From Pholiota molesta (taxonomy: Eukaryota; Basidiomycota; Agaricomycetes; Agaricales; Strophariaceae): DNA of 64,000 bases. Every line of letters begins with the position of its first letter. The first letter of the stretch is position 1. The stretch spans positions 868,001-932,000 of the forward strand of contig JACGCK010000006.1 in assembly GCA_014925825.1 (NCBI GenBank), given 5' to 3'. The position numbers were made by a program, and so were the translations under genes. Below, one piece after another: positions 24,001 through 35,540 of this stretch. The notes under the pieces were generated by a model that was not told the origin of the DNA, ran no database searches, and saw only the letters and a list, made by a program, of their open reading frames with translations.

Positions 24001-25661
24001 CATTTGAAATTCCAGGGACAATGACACGGTCGGACGGGACGGGGCGGCGGAGTGGAGCGGTCCAAAGAGCACTTGCGCTCCGCTTGTGCAGCGAGTGAAC
24101 CCACTCCACTGATCAATTTCCTACTGACAATCTGCAAGAGCGAGGCAGATAGGTCGACATCTGTCGACCTTCAAGATTCGAGAATGAATCTTATGTAAGG
24201 GAACGATAGTGTGTAACCGGAATCGGCGACCGATATCGTGACGATCATGAATGGGCGGTGCCTGTGAACATAATTGAAAAGGAACGCAGAGGAACGCACA
24301 AGTCGTCTTGGGTCCTCGTTTTCCGCTGGCCGGATACTCCTCGGGGATGATGCATGGATGAAGACGAAAACGAGCAAAATGGCGGGGAAGGACAGCACAC
24401 GGAGATCGTCTGCCCGAGAATTACTATAATACCTGGAGGCCTTGACGGTCACCGGTGCGAGAGCAGCCGTGGGGACGGGATTCCGAAAGGAGGCGCGGAT
24501 CCAGTTGAGCCACCGCCAGTCAGAGAGGTAGAACAATACTTAAGATAGCGCTGTCAGCGCGTGCCAATCATCAGCAGTTACCTCGGGGCATCAGCCTCAC
24601 CTCTACAGCGGTGCATCATGTGGGTCGGGTCAGGATCTGCAAAAAAGAAACCAGTGGGGCACTCATCACAAGTCAAGACCACGCACGGCCGCGAGCGGCG
24701 CGCTTCCGTCGACGCTGCTCTGCGCTCGCCGCCCGGATCCCTATCAAGGAGGGGGAAAAGTCCTATCCGGATAGGCGTGGGCCTCAGCCTGAAGTTTCGC
24801 ATCTCGAGGATTGGCCTCGGGGAGGTGAGCAAAGACATGCAACGGCCACCATGAACGAGAAAAAGAAGCGCGTCCCACCATCACACACATGCGTGATGAA
24901 GGGACGCGTGAAGGAAGAGCAGCTGACGGCTCCCCAGACATATCCCGTTAGGCGAGCACGGCAGAATCTATGTTCTGGAACGCTGGCTGCTGGGCGATAT
25001 TTCTGAGCAGGTGGAGCTTTCGTTTATCGATTCGATTTTTCTTTTCTTTATCGGTTGGGGGCCGGGGCCGCCTGCAAGCCGCGTTAAGCCGCAGTAGTGC
25101 ACACACGGGCTGAACTTGACTCAGAATGCCCTAAACCCCAACTCGAAGTCCGATGAGTACATGTAATTGGGTGGAGCGACCGAGTGGCAAAGGGCAAATA
25201 CACGTATATGTCCCGAACGTGCAGCGTGTAAGTACAGGTGTGATTTTCCAGTACAAGAAGGTAGGGTGAGCGCGTGGAGGCTGGAAAGGACCAAGGTGAT
25301 CGAAACAGTGCGACGCGCGTCACGCTCGCGATCACATGCAGTGCTGTCACAGTCACGTGTGCATTACAAGTGATCTGCAAATCAATGACGCGTTGAGCCA
25401 ATCCGCGTCTACCACCGTGTCCACTCAGCATCGACGCGATGCCGTCGTCAAGTTTGCTGGCAAACTATCAAGAGAGCTCAGAGAAACGTGTAATGCATAT
25501 CGCATTCAATGTTTATAATACAAAACAAGATATACAACAAAACAAGATTCGGGACTGGAGATACGATCAGGAAACAAGGCAAGAGATATCATCGGGGAAT
25601 TGGGGGCTGGCCGTTTTTTCCAGATAGAGTTTGTAATTAGTCAGCATGATTAGACTGACCG
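24001..25661. other. Intergenic region with no supported gene
   Basis: Mixed-composition DNA with no convincing exon chain. A perfect 8-bp hairpin with a 4-nt loop (AGGTCGAC/GTCGACCT) sits near 24151-24171. Nothing else could be assigned. Confidence 0.4.
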
Positions 25662-27330
25662 TTTTTGGAAAATATGTCATTTTAATCGCTGGTCATTTCG
25701 ATAAAAGTCTTGCCAAATGCGCTCATCTATCCGATTTATTAAAGTTGTTGCTAATTCCATTCAAGCACATGCTAAATAACTCAAACTATTGTTCCATTTG
25801 TTCAAGTATCCATTTTTCTTGCAGCGTCTGTTCATGCGTTGCTCAGCTTACCGCAATATTATTTATTTATTGCTCAAAGTGATCATCCTCTAATTTTCTT
25901 GGAGCATCTGTTCATGCATTGCTCAGCTTATTGTAATATAATTGAAATGTTGCTCAAAGTGATCATCTGTTGAATCTGTGTGAAGCAATGTTAATTGCAT
26001 TCAAGCATAGGATAATGTGCTGAATTTATTATACCTTCCTTCCAGCATCTGATTTTCTTGGAGGATCTGTTCATGCATTGCTCAGCCTACTGTAATATTA
26101 TTAATTTATTGCTCAAAGTGATCATCCTCTAATCTTCTTGGAGCGTCTGTTCATGCATTGCTCAGCTTATTGTAATTTAATTAATTCATTTCTCAAAGAG
26201 ATCATCCTCTAATTTTCTTGGAGCATCTGTTCATGTATTGCTCAGCTTATTGTAATATAACTGAAATGCTACTCAAAGTGATCATCTGTTGAATCTGTTT
26301 GAAGCAATGTTAATTGCATTCAAGCATAGGATAATGTTCTGAAATTATTATACCTTCCTTCTAGCATCTGATTTTCTTGGAGCATCTGTTCATGTGTTGC
26401 TCAGCTTACTACAATATAATTAATTTATTGCCCAAAGAGATCATCCTCTAATTTTCTTGTAGCGTCTGTTCATGCTTTGCTCAGCTTATTGTAATATAAC
26501 TGAAATGTTGCTCGAAGTGATCATCTGTTGAATCTGTTTGAAGCAATGTTAATTGCATTCAAGCATAGGATAATGTTCTGAAATTATTATACCTTCCTTC
26601 TAGCATCTGATTTTCTTGGAGCATCTGTTCATGTGTTGCTCAGCTTACTACAATATAATTAATTTATTGCCCAAAGAGATCATCCTCTAATTTTCTTGTA
26701 GCGTCTGTTCATGCTTTGCTCAGCTTATTGTAATATAACTGAAATGTTGCTCGAAGTGATCATCTGTTGAATCTGTTTGAAGCAATGTTAATTGCATTCA
26801 AGCATAGGATAATGTGCTGAATTTATTATACCTTCCTTCCAGCATCTGATTTTCTTAGAGCATCTGTTCACGTGTTGCTCAGCTTATTACAATATAACTG
26901 AAATCTTGCTCGAAGTGGTCATCCTCTAATTTTCTTGTAGCGTCTGTTCATGCGTTGCTCAGCTTATTGTAATATAACTGAAATGTTGCTCAAAGTGATC
27001 ATCTGTTGAATCTGTTTGAAGCAATGTTAATTGCATTCAAGCATACTATAATGTGCTGAATTTATTATATTTTCCTTCCAGCTTCTTGGAGCATCTGTTC
27101 ACGTGTTGCTCAGCTTATTACAATATAACTGAAATGTTGCTCAAAATGGTCATCTGTTGACTTTGTTTGAAGCAATGTTAATTGCATTCAAGCATAGGAT
27201 AATGTGCTCAAATTATTATACCTTGCTTCTTTTGGAAAATATGACATTTTATATGCTGGTTATTTTACTGCAAGTCTGGCCAAACACGCTTATCTAATCA
27301 ATCTATCTATTCATGTTGTTGCTAATTTCC
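25662..27330. repeat. AT-rich tandem repeat array, ~80-bp subunits in ~239-bp higher-order unit
   Basis: A recurring block (CTTGGAGCATCTGTTCATG, GCTCAGCTTA, TAATATAA, GCTCAAAGTGATCATC, then AAGCAATGTTAATTGCATT, CAAGCATAGGATAATG, ATTATTATACCTTCCTTC) is repeated from about 25790 to 27230. The segment starting at 26341 recurs almost perfectly at 26580, so the higher-order period is 239 bp. The array is bracketed by diverged direct copies of another sequence (about 25662-25765 and 27229-27330, both with TTTTGGAAAATATG and GTTGTTGCTAATT). No coding capacity is seen. It is satellite-like or the body of a repeat-rich element. Confidence 0.9.
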
Positions 27331-27388
27331 AAGCCGTCTAATTTACAGGAAAAGCATGGATTGACGTGACTGCACAATTTCATTTAGG

Positions 27389-28260
27389 TTATGCAACGAT
27401 AAGATGGTTATCATAAGCATGGAGCACCATCGTCAAAGGGTGCCCAGAGATGTTCAAAGTGGTGACCAGGCGATCCCATCGACTTTTCTCGGCCAATGGA
27501 GCTTGGGCTTCAGTCTCTTTAATGACTTGGTCATTACGCATCTGCCTCCAGACTTGATAGTTTTACTGAGCACTTCCCGGCTCATCGGCCTCCGCTTGCT
27601 ACAGGTTCGGAAAACAAAATCAATCAATTTAAAGACCGCCAACGACAAGCAATGTGCACATACCCTCATCTGTGGTTCCTTGAAATACTCCGCGCACCAG
27701 TCAAAGAATGTACTCTTCAAAGGAAGAACATCGCGAATGCTAGACCCAGTACCAAGCCCGAGGATAACGCTGCTTACATTCGAGCCCATAGAGAATGTGC
27801 TATTGCTGGGACTGGGCAGCGAGACGCCAGTTTGCTGCCGACGCGCGTTCAGCCCGGCCTTGCGCCGTGCGCGCAGATGCTCCATATCCTCCTCCATCAG
27901 CGCCACGGCAGGAAGTCCATCGGCGGGTTCTCCACCGAGCGCGGGGACGCTGGTGGAGGGGTGGCGGTTCTGGCTTTCTGGGATGCCGTAGATGGATAGG
28001 AGTAGGGCGAGGCGTATTGGGCATTTTTGGGTGCTGCTTTGATGGTAAGCAGCAGCCTTCCGTTGAACTGAATTCGTACTTACCTCGCCATTCCAGCTCA
28101 GCAGTCTCGCCAATGGTGTACATCCATCCAGATCAGTGCCTAGCCACGACGACGATGGGCAACGTCCTGCGAAGCGCCGTGTACGATGACGGCAAGGGCA
28201 CCAAGTATCGAGTTCGATGCCACGGGGGCTTCTGCATTGGTAGAAGCCCACATCCACGTA
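27389..28260 (-). pseudogene. KOG1: Raptor/Kog1 (TORC1 subunit) fragment, decayed and 3' truncated
   Basis: The minus strand reads NSILGALAVIVHGASQDVA (about 28190-28240), then KSTFFDWCAEYFKEPQMR, and after an intron QAEADEPGSAQ-stop-NYQVWRQMRNDQVIKE followed by LAEKSRWDRLVTTLN and HPLTMVLHAYDNHLIVA. These blocks match, in order, the region of Raptor/Kog1 between its HEAT repeats and the first WD40 repeat; intact Raptor recruits substrates to TOR complex 1. An in-frame TAA replaces an expected aromatic residue after GSAQ, and homology stops abruptly at LIVA (27389-27391). The N-terminal caspase-like domain and the WD40 propeller are absent, so the copy cannot encode a working Raptor. It lies directly downstream of the GUT2 fragment on the same strand. 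Confidence 0.85.
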
Positions 28261-28299
28261 AGTTCACCTTCGTTCGTTATCGACTTACTACTTACCTCG

Positions 28300-29300
28300 G
28301 CCCTGTCAGCGCGGCATCTCTTCGTCACCTACAACCCTCACCATCAACGGCTCCGCGCCCTCCAATTTGTGCCATCGCCCGGTACTTCGTCCACTTCCCG
28401 CCAGCGATCGTAAGCAGTCCACTCTTGCTGACATTGATCATATGGTTCCATACGAGACCCTCAGTTTTCTCCGCACTCGGGTCGCGGACAAGGGGCCGGA
28501 GCCCGTTCCACGCGCTCAGCACATCTCCGCGGCGAACCTTGATATCAGGAGAGAGGTAGCTGCGGACCTCGACAAGGACGCAGCGGATATCTTCCTCGGA
28601 TGCGACAGGGTTCCGGGACACACGGGCAGGGTATCGGTTGTGCCGGCGATGGTGTTTCCTTGCCATGGTAAAAAGAAAATGATACGTCCATCCGAGGTCG
28701 CAGGTCAAGAAGGCCCATTTTCCGTGGAGAGTAATAATTGGGAAGTGTGATGTGGACACCTCAGGATGGCTGGACGATGGCCTCATGCTTTGGAATCTGG
28801 ATCATCCATCTTGAGAAGTGTGTCGGTGAACGGTCCAGCTGCATTGATAATACCCTGGATGGATGTTAGTAGGTCCTGAAGTATGTAAGATATATAATGA
28901 ATACCTTAGCTTTGACATTCCATTCTTCGCTGATGAGGTTGTCCTTGACCTCTGCGCCGTTGAGTTTGTCATTATTGTCCTTGTGCAAGTTGATGACTTC
29001 GCAATAGTTGGCGACAACCGCGCCATGCTTCACTGCAGTCATGATCAGTGCGACGTTCATCCGTGCGTCATTGTACAACGAAAAAATAAAAATAAAATAA
29101 AATAAAAAAATCAATGACATCATCGTAAGAATAAATGATACTTGAAGATACCGTTGTAATAAATTACCGCGCCGACTAGACCATCGCCTTTCAGCGTCGG
29201 GAATGTTTCGAGTGCCTTGCATGGACTTCTTAAGCTGTGCCAACATCTCGGCTTTCGAAGGGGGAGTCCATGGGGGGTGGTGGCCTACGTGTCACCACGG
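28300..29300 (-). pseudogene. GUT2: Mitochondrial FAD glycerol-3-phosphate dehydrogenase fragment, decayed
   Basis: Minus-strand blocks in family order are WTPPSKAEMLAQLKKS, ALETFPTLKGDGLVGAVIYY, NDARMNVALIMTAVKHGAVV, NGAEVKDNLISEEWNVKAK, GIINAAGPFTDTLLKMDDPD, GVHITLPNYYSPRKMGLLD, DGRIIFFLPWQGNTIAGTT, EDIRCVLVEVRSYLSPDIKV, DVLSAWNGLRPLVRDPSAEK and MINVSKSGLLTIAGGKWTKY. Intact GUT2 oxidises glycerol-3-phosphate at the inner mitochondrial membrane. Here the N-terminal FAD-binding segment is missing: LKKS jumps straight to ALETFP, a loss of roughly 130 residues by comparison with the family. There are at least three frameshifts and an in-frame TGA near 28760-28780. The C-terminal EF-hand part is absent. 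This is a clear pseudogene, not a sequencing artefact. Confidence 0.9.
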
Positions 29301-32148
29301 AAGGCGCAGGTTATGCTGGTCCCAAATTAAGATACCAATAACTGCCTCGGACGAACAGCGCCGTGCCGCCTGTCGCGTATGGTAAAGTCCTCCTGAAGAC
29401 ATGCCTGAAGATGGCCATTGCTAACCGCAGGGTCTGGAGATGGATGATGGAGAACTAGATCCCAAAGTTAGAAACAGAAGAAAGATTAGGAACGTGCGAG
29501 ACCAAACTTGCTACGTACCTGTCTTGGGATCCTGGGAAGCGGCGGGCGCAGGGTTGGGTGGTCAGCGGCTCATTGGTGCGTTTTTGAGTGGGTGGCGAGG
29601 AGCGCTGACAGGGCCGAGGTAAGCACGGATGCGGATGCAGCAGAACGATAGGAAACTCACCTTGACCGCTAGCATCCAAGTACGCCTCCCGCGGCGCCGA
29701 AGGATGGGCCTCGTATTCAACGCATGGTGTCGTCGTCGAGCATGGCGCCTCAGAAGGATGGGCCTGGTATTCAACGCGTCGCGTCGTCGTCGAGCATCGC
29801 GCTTCGCAGGGTGTCGACTCGGCGTCGTCGTGGATGCCATTGGCCAGACCACGGATCTACGACGCAAATGATCCTTGCCGGAGCAAGGTCAGAGGTGATT
29901 GTGGGTGGCGAGGAGCGCTGACAGGGCCGCCGTGAGCTCGGACGTACCTCGCGTCGTTTCGAGCCCGCTATCGCCTTCGCAGCCCACCTCCGCAGCGGCA
30001 AGGGCGCCCGCTGTGCTATCCGGCTTGCGGCATATCGTGCGCTACCGATCCACGCGGCTATCCAACGGATCCGTGGCGCTGACCACCACTCTGACGCGAT
30101 CTTCGAGGAAACGCCGCCATCCACGAACGACGCTGTAGAAAGGAGAGGGGGCGAGTGTCCGTTGGCGGGCGATGAGTCGTCGCGGACGTCGACGAGAATC
30201 GGTGGGGCGCAGGCATCCGGGGCTGATAGCCTGTGAGACAATGTTCGTGCCCTGCCGTGCAAACGCTAACCGCCCCGTCGTCAGCCGTGCCTGTACACCG
30301 TCGCCATGAGCCAAGACGTACCTCTCGTCGTTTTGGGCCCGCTGCTATCTCGTACGTCCCACTTGGTCCATTCCATCCGACATTCGGCTGAGCTGCTCCG
30401 TCCCTTGCGCCTGGAATCGACGTCGTCATCGAGGAGACTCGTCGAGGGCGAAGGCGATGAGTTGCTCCGTCTCTAGCGCCGATGCGCACTCGCTGACTCT
30501 CGTGGCCCTTTCCAACATCATCGTTCGTTCTGGATGGCGGCGCGCCCTGCGGGGAAGAACCATAGATCGCGTCAGGGGTACTCAGCGGCACGGAGTCCTT
30601 GGGATGTACAAGATGGTACGTCATCGTCTCGTTTCAAGGCCGCGCTGGGAACGCTGTCGAACGTTCGTTAGCCTTTCGTGAACCCAGTCCATGCCAGGCC
30701 AGACGTACCTCTGAATCCCCATCCATCACTGTGGCGCTGCTACATTCAACTACTCACCAACCGACAACGAACACCCACCCGCGCAGCGCCGATCGTCGTG
30801 CGGGGTGGTAGATCAGGACGGCCTCGCGACACTCCCCTGTGCGCAGGACGATGGCGATGGCGATTTCACGACACGGCGTGCAAGACGAATCGACGATGCT
30901 TGAAGGCGATGTCGGACCGCATAGCGACCACGCCCCACACCTGTCCAAATCGTCAGCGTCGACACAACGGGAAACTTACCGGCTCGAGGTTGAGAGGCGC
31001 CGTGAAATGCGAGGGCGCCAGGGTGGTAGATCAGGACGGCCTCGCCCTGTGCGGAAGACGATGGTGATGGCGGCTGCACGGTGCGGCGTGAATGAGGGCG
31101 CAGCTGCGCTACAAAGAGACTAGCGGTCAGACAGGATACAAACTGTAAGAAGGATGCTACTCTTACCGTTCATGTGGCATTTTCTAACAGGCGCCGCCAC
31201 CATCCAGAGTTTGCCTTGACGTCGCACCGTGTAGCGACCACGGCCCGCACCTGCCCAACATCGTCAGCGCACAGCCGCGAAAAGCTTCAACAAAGGAAAG
31301 CTTACCGGTTCGAGGTCGAGAGACACCGCGAGATGGGTGAGCGCCAGGTGGCAAGGACGCAGCGCGTCGATGGTGGAAGTTCGGACGGCACAGGCGCCCG
31401 GTCGAAGATTGATACTGGCAGAGCGCGACCAGGTTTCGCTTCGATGTGGATAACTGAAGGGGCGAGATACTTGAACACGTCGCCTTGAACCGCGTTCCAG
31501 ACTTGAGTCTCCAGTCGTTCAGTCGTGAAACCATTGCGATGGCCTTTCCAATGTCCAGATCCAAACGTTCAATCTCTTTGAACACCTTCTATGCCAGTAA
31601 GAACAGGACAGCTGTTTTGTATGCCGCTGGCTCAGCCCATTTCATGACGGCGAATCCTGCGGCGCCGCGTGAGCACGCTTGCCTTCGCTGGGTAAGTCGT
31701 TCGGCGTGTCGACGATGAACGCAGACGAGATCGGATGGGCGGGGCGCAGGACGACCGCGGGCTGGCGCCAGTATGAATGCGCTGCACGTCGGTGAGGTGG
31801 TGCGGTCTGTTTTGTCGCCCGTCCGCGCCTCTGACGTTCTTCCGCCTTCGCAGTCCACCCGCACCTCGTTCTGCAACCCCTCGCGGCGATCCGCACTGCT
31901 CGTGCGCGAGCGGTTCGACGAGATCTCCGCGCGCCTTCTTCCCGCAGGGCATACCGCCGTCAGTCGGTCATGGCGCCAGGTATCAGCCGCTTCCAGTAGT
32001 ATGCCCATTCTGGCCGAACCGCGCAGGCGATGCGATATACTATAAGGGCCAGCTTCAACAGATCCTTGTACCGGGGTACCGAGAGACCAGGCGTATAAAT
32101 TGATGAGCTGGGGGTGGCCTCGAGTACGCGTTGTAGAGGGTGCCGTTC
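29301..32148. other. GC-rich degenerate region with diverged internal repeats, left flank of the LTR element
   Basis: The DNA is GC-rich and all frames are broken. A 54-bp unit (AAGGATGGGCCT...CGTCGTCGTCGAGCAT) occurs twice at about 29700-29810. A ~40-bp block (GTGGGTGGCGAGGAGCGCTG) occurs near 29588 and 29904. A longer block with GTGGTAGATCAGGACGGCCT occurs near 30804 and 31022, and a related block near 30990 and 31320. Some minus-strand stretches still look protein-like (FKEIERLDLDIGKAIAMVSR near 31520-31590; YKDLLKLALIVYRIACAVRP near 32000-32070), so this appears to be one or more decayed genes that I cannot name. The LTR element sits inside it, and the sequence resumes at 44722. Confidence 0.5.
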
Positions 32149-32582
32149 TGTGATGCCTTGGGTTCGAGGGACTTCGGGTGCCGAGGAGTAGGAGAAACAG
32201 AGCGAGGGAGGGACGCGAAGGAGCGTCCGCTCGCCTGGCTAGGTGAAGGTAGAGCGAAGCGAGGGGGGGACGCGGGAAGCGTCGACCCGCCTGGCTGAGG
32301 GTAGGGATGTTGTAACTCATTGTCTTGAGGACGTGTCACCCTCGTCAGGGAGGCGGTTGCAGGGTGCCCAGCCGGCGAGGGTAGAGGGGGCCTCTCAGAC
32401 GTTGAGCTCGACAGCGTGAAAGAAGTAGTATGCAGTGATGCTAGCTACGTGACAAGACGAATGTTATCTACAGCAAGTAAACATATGTAAATAGGGGTCA
32501 CGTGGCTGGCATCGCAAGAATGTCAAGATGGTTAAAGGTAAGAAAGGGACCTGCAGACGTAAGATATAGTACATGTATCACA
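32149..32582 (-). repeat. 3' LTR of the chromovirus element
   Basis: 434 bp, starting TGTGATGCC and ending ATGTATCACA on the plus strand. Differences from the other LTR are few: single-base changes such as ATG/ACG near 32309, and short indels near 32432 and 32513. It carries the 3' end of the element because the element is read on the minus strand. Confidence 0.95.
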
Positions 32583-32600
32583 GTGCCCCCCCGTCGGCAG
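32583..32600 (-). other. Polypurine tract next to the 3' LTR
   Basis: On the minus strand the bases just before the 3' LTR read CGACGGGGGGGGCAC, a G-run in the expected place for priming plus-strand DNA synthesis. Confidence 0.6.
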
Positions 32601-35540
32601 TTACGAATCTTGATCTTTCCTCTTGTAGTTGTTGCGCCGACGTTGATTCCGGCTAGGTTTCTGAGGGCCGAGTGAAGAAGCTAATTCACCGATACGGTCG
32701 CGAAGAGACTTCGAAGCTACCGTTGGTTTGCAGTAAAGGTCCGAAAATTCGTCATCGATGTCACGATCGTAAGAAAGGCTAGTGCCATTCCAAAAGTCTG
32801 CTGAGCGTCCATTAGCGCCGGCATACTCATTGCGCTCGACAAAGTCACAGTTGACCACGATGCCTTGATTAGTTATCTGGCGGTTGGAAACGACACCGCG
32901 AAAGGCAATTGCGTCGTTGACTGTCCGGAATTTGAGCCAGAAAATCTGAAGGCCTGCCTCGTTGGTGCGAAGAACCCGTTCTAAGCTCGAGAGGTTTTAC
33001 CGGCGAGGGGCAGAACCATCAATATCCACTGGACGATACTGCGCCAGGTGAAAGCTGGGGGCAAATTCCAGATAATGAGATAGGCTGTCTGAGTGCCAGG
33101 GCCAATGACAGACGCGACAGGTACAGGAGCAGTCTCGACAGCCGGAAATACGGATTGAATTGTTTCCAGCGCGGAACCTTCGGGCAGTGTTGGAGAGTAC
33201 GGAACTATCGCTGACGAAGAGGATGCGAGAGTTGGGACAACCGTGTGCCCCCCAGACCTGGTCTGAGTAACCACTAGGGCCGCAGAAGGCGTCACAAATC
33301 TACCGGAAACTTCTGGGGCTAGCCGCTCTTCCAGGGTTACACGAGGTGGCGTCGGAGAGCGAGGTCGTGCATGGCGATCGGGAGAGTGAGCTCGTTCTTT
33401 CCCTCGAGGCGAGAGCGCGCGCCGTTTTCCCAAAGAAGACCGAGAACGACCATGGTAGTCGGAAAAGGGACTCGGAGACCGATGAGCTGGAGGAGTAGGA
33501 GTACGGAAGCGAGGGGGGGTACGGGAACGAGGGCGGCTGGAGGGTGGTTCCGGACGATAGGACTGCTGCGAGGATGAACCATATGCACGACGATCCCTTT
33601 CGTGGTCGCGAAAAGCGAGACGACCGTACTCTTCATCAGGAGAGCGTCTTCTCGAAGACGAGTGTTGAACGCGAGAGCGGTAACGGTCGTTTCTAAAGGC
33701 ACGAGGAGGGGTCCGAGGGCGATGATCCGTGAGGTACCTGGGAGCCGCTGATGGGGCGCTACGGAAGGCTGACGATCCGATGGTACGAGACGTATCGATT
33801 GCACGCCGTTTGTAGGGTGGTGACTGCGACACCGGTGAAGCTCGGGCAGATCTCAAGGGCGAGGGGGTCCTAGGACGACTCTGCGCAGGCTTGGGAACAA
33901 AGTCCGAAGTTGTATCCATTCGTTCGTTGTCAGCTGAGAATCGGGAAATCAATTGGGCCTTCAAGGTAATAGTAGCCTGGTCTGCCGCCGAAGTATAGAC
34001 ACGCTGCAGGTCTTGACGAGCAGGTTTTTCTGTCTTATACATCCAGGCAGAAGCTGTCCGTTTGGCTAAGTCCTTGTTGTTTTCTCGCTGAACGAAAGGT
34101 AACGGCGGCACGGGTAGGCCAAAAATTGCAGGATCCGCTTTATAGGCCTCCGGGATAGGTACTTCGTCATCAAAGCAAAGGTAGCGCCGACGCGAACGGT
34201 CAAAATAACGGTGGCGGCCGATGTCATTCTTTCTTCGGGTGCCAATCTGTTCCATACATTCCGTGTAGTGCCCATCATCGAGATTCGTCACCGTCCAAGT
34301 CGTCCATGTACCAGCTGCCGGAGAAATGACGGGAGGTGGTAAAATTTCTCCTGACGCGGATACTGAAGATTCGGGGGTTTGAGTGTCAGGTGTCACGACT
34401 GCTATGACAGAGGACGGCGGGGGCAAGGGATGCAATCCTGCGACGTAATCTGTGTTGTTAAGTCTCGCTAGGACGGTGGGGGAAGCTCGCATTCGCGCGC
34501 CTGTATCCAAAGGCGGAAGGAAGTGGCTAATCCGAGGTCAAAACTGAGGTCCTGGAGGGTACAACCCGCTTGACGCATCGCCATCTCCATAGCGTTAGTA
34601 GTTTTGTTCATGCCGGCGACGGGAGTGTTGACAACAAAATTGGCCAATTTTGGACTTTTATCTGCGCGTGTTTGATCTTCGGCAGTCTCCATTTCGTGGA
34701 CGATGAAGCAGGGTACCGATATTGTAGTAGCCGTAGGCCATCTTCTTTAGCAGCTCCGTTTAACCAGGTTCCTATCAAAGAGTCGTGGGCTTCTTGGATC
34801 GGTCCACTGACGAGCCTGGGTTCCTTGAGGACAGCATCAGCGAGCCTGCACCAGGCGTCCATGAACTTAATTTCCGCTTGAATAAGTGCCATGTCATCCA
34901 CGGCGACATCGAAGGAGATTTCTCCGTCCACGGTGAGGAAGGCATCGGGCCTGCCTAAGGGTCGGTCGGCCCATATCTTCGCGTTCAAGCGCTCGATAGC
35001 GGATTTAGAAGCTATCATCCTTTGCAACTCCTTGTATCGTTCCTTCATCCTGTACAGGAAGTCGACTGCAAAAGATCCTTTGTTCCCTGGTCCCGAAGGG
35101 TCCCAATAGCGGGTGATCGGCGTAAATTCTGGGGAAGGATGATCGCAAGGCCTTTTGATAAAGCCCATCCAGGGGACTCGCGAATCGTAGTGCTGTGGAG
35201 ACACAGTGGGGTCGAAACGTCCGATATGACCATCGCTCCTGCGGTAATTGGCAGGCAACTTTTTTCCGCCGGCGAAGGTGGGTTCGCGAAGTCCGGGATA
35301 GAACGGTGTTTGGTTCGAATTCGGCGACCAGAGTTCAATTGTGCTAGCGCCGAGCGTGACGAGTCGAGACGTTATGGAGGAGAAGGAAGGAAGAAGGAAA
35401 TACATGTTTGCAAAGACGGCCGGGGGGTCGAGATAACCAGCGATGGCGTAGAGCCTTGAGCCGATAAAGTTGAGGGCTCTGCTGCCACGGTCGTGCATAG
35501 CGGCGTCCATAGTAGGTCCTGTAGAAAGAAAAGGTTCCAA
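32601..35540 (-). CDS. Third ORF of the chromovirus: accessory protein with SR-rich region and RRM-like C-terminus, frameshifted
   Basis: This ORF lies downstream of the chromodomain, where chromoviruses normally end. It starts at ATG 35540 or 35507, right beside a splice-acceptor-like TTTCTACAG, so a spliced mRNA is possible. The N-terminal ~310 residues are uncharacterised (GSRLYAIAGYLDPPAVFANM, LNAKIWADRPLGRPDAFLTV). Then comes a region rich in Arg-Ser/Ser-Pro (RPRTPSPLRS, SSSRRRSPDEE, RPRSRTPPRF), as in splicing-factor SR domains. The C-terminus reads AYLIIWNLPPAFTWRSIVQW, QIFWLKFRTVNDAIAF, NQGIVVNCDFVERNEY, which fits the beta-alpha-beta order of an RNA-recognition motif, then a basic tail (NQRRRNNYKRK). 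Frameshifts lie near 34715, 34515 and 32990. Function is inferred only; a role in RNA packaging or export is possible. Confidence 0.7.

Noticed and set aside
25662..27330. CRISPR-like array
   Set aside because: Units are adjacent with no unique spacers, the period is 239 bp with ~80-bp subunits, and the genome is eukaryotic.
28300..29300. Functional GUT2
   Set aside because: The FAD-binding segment and C-terminus are missing and there are several frameshifts plus a stop.
34570..35459. Plus-strand open frames at 34570-34881 and 35022-35459
   Set aside because: They are antisense to the third ORF of the chromovirus, whose minus-strand frame has the biased SR-rich and RRM-like sequence.
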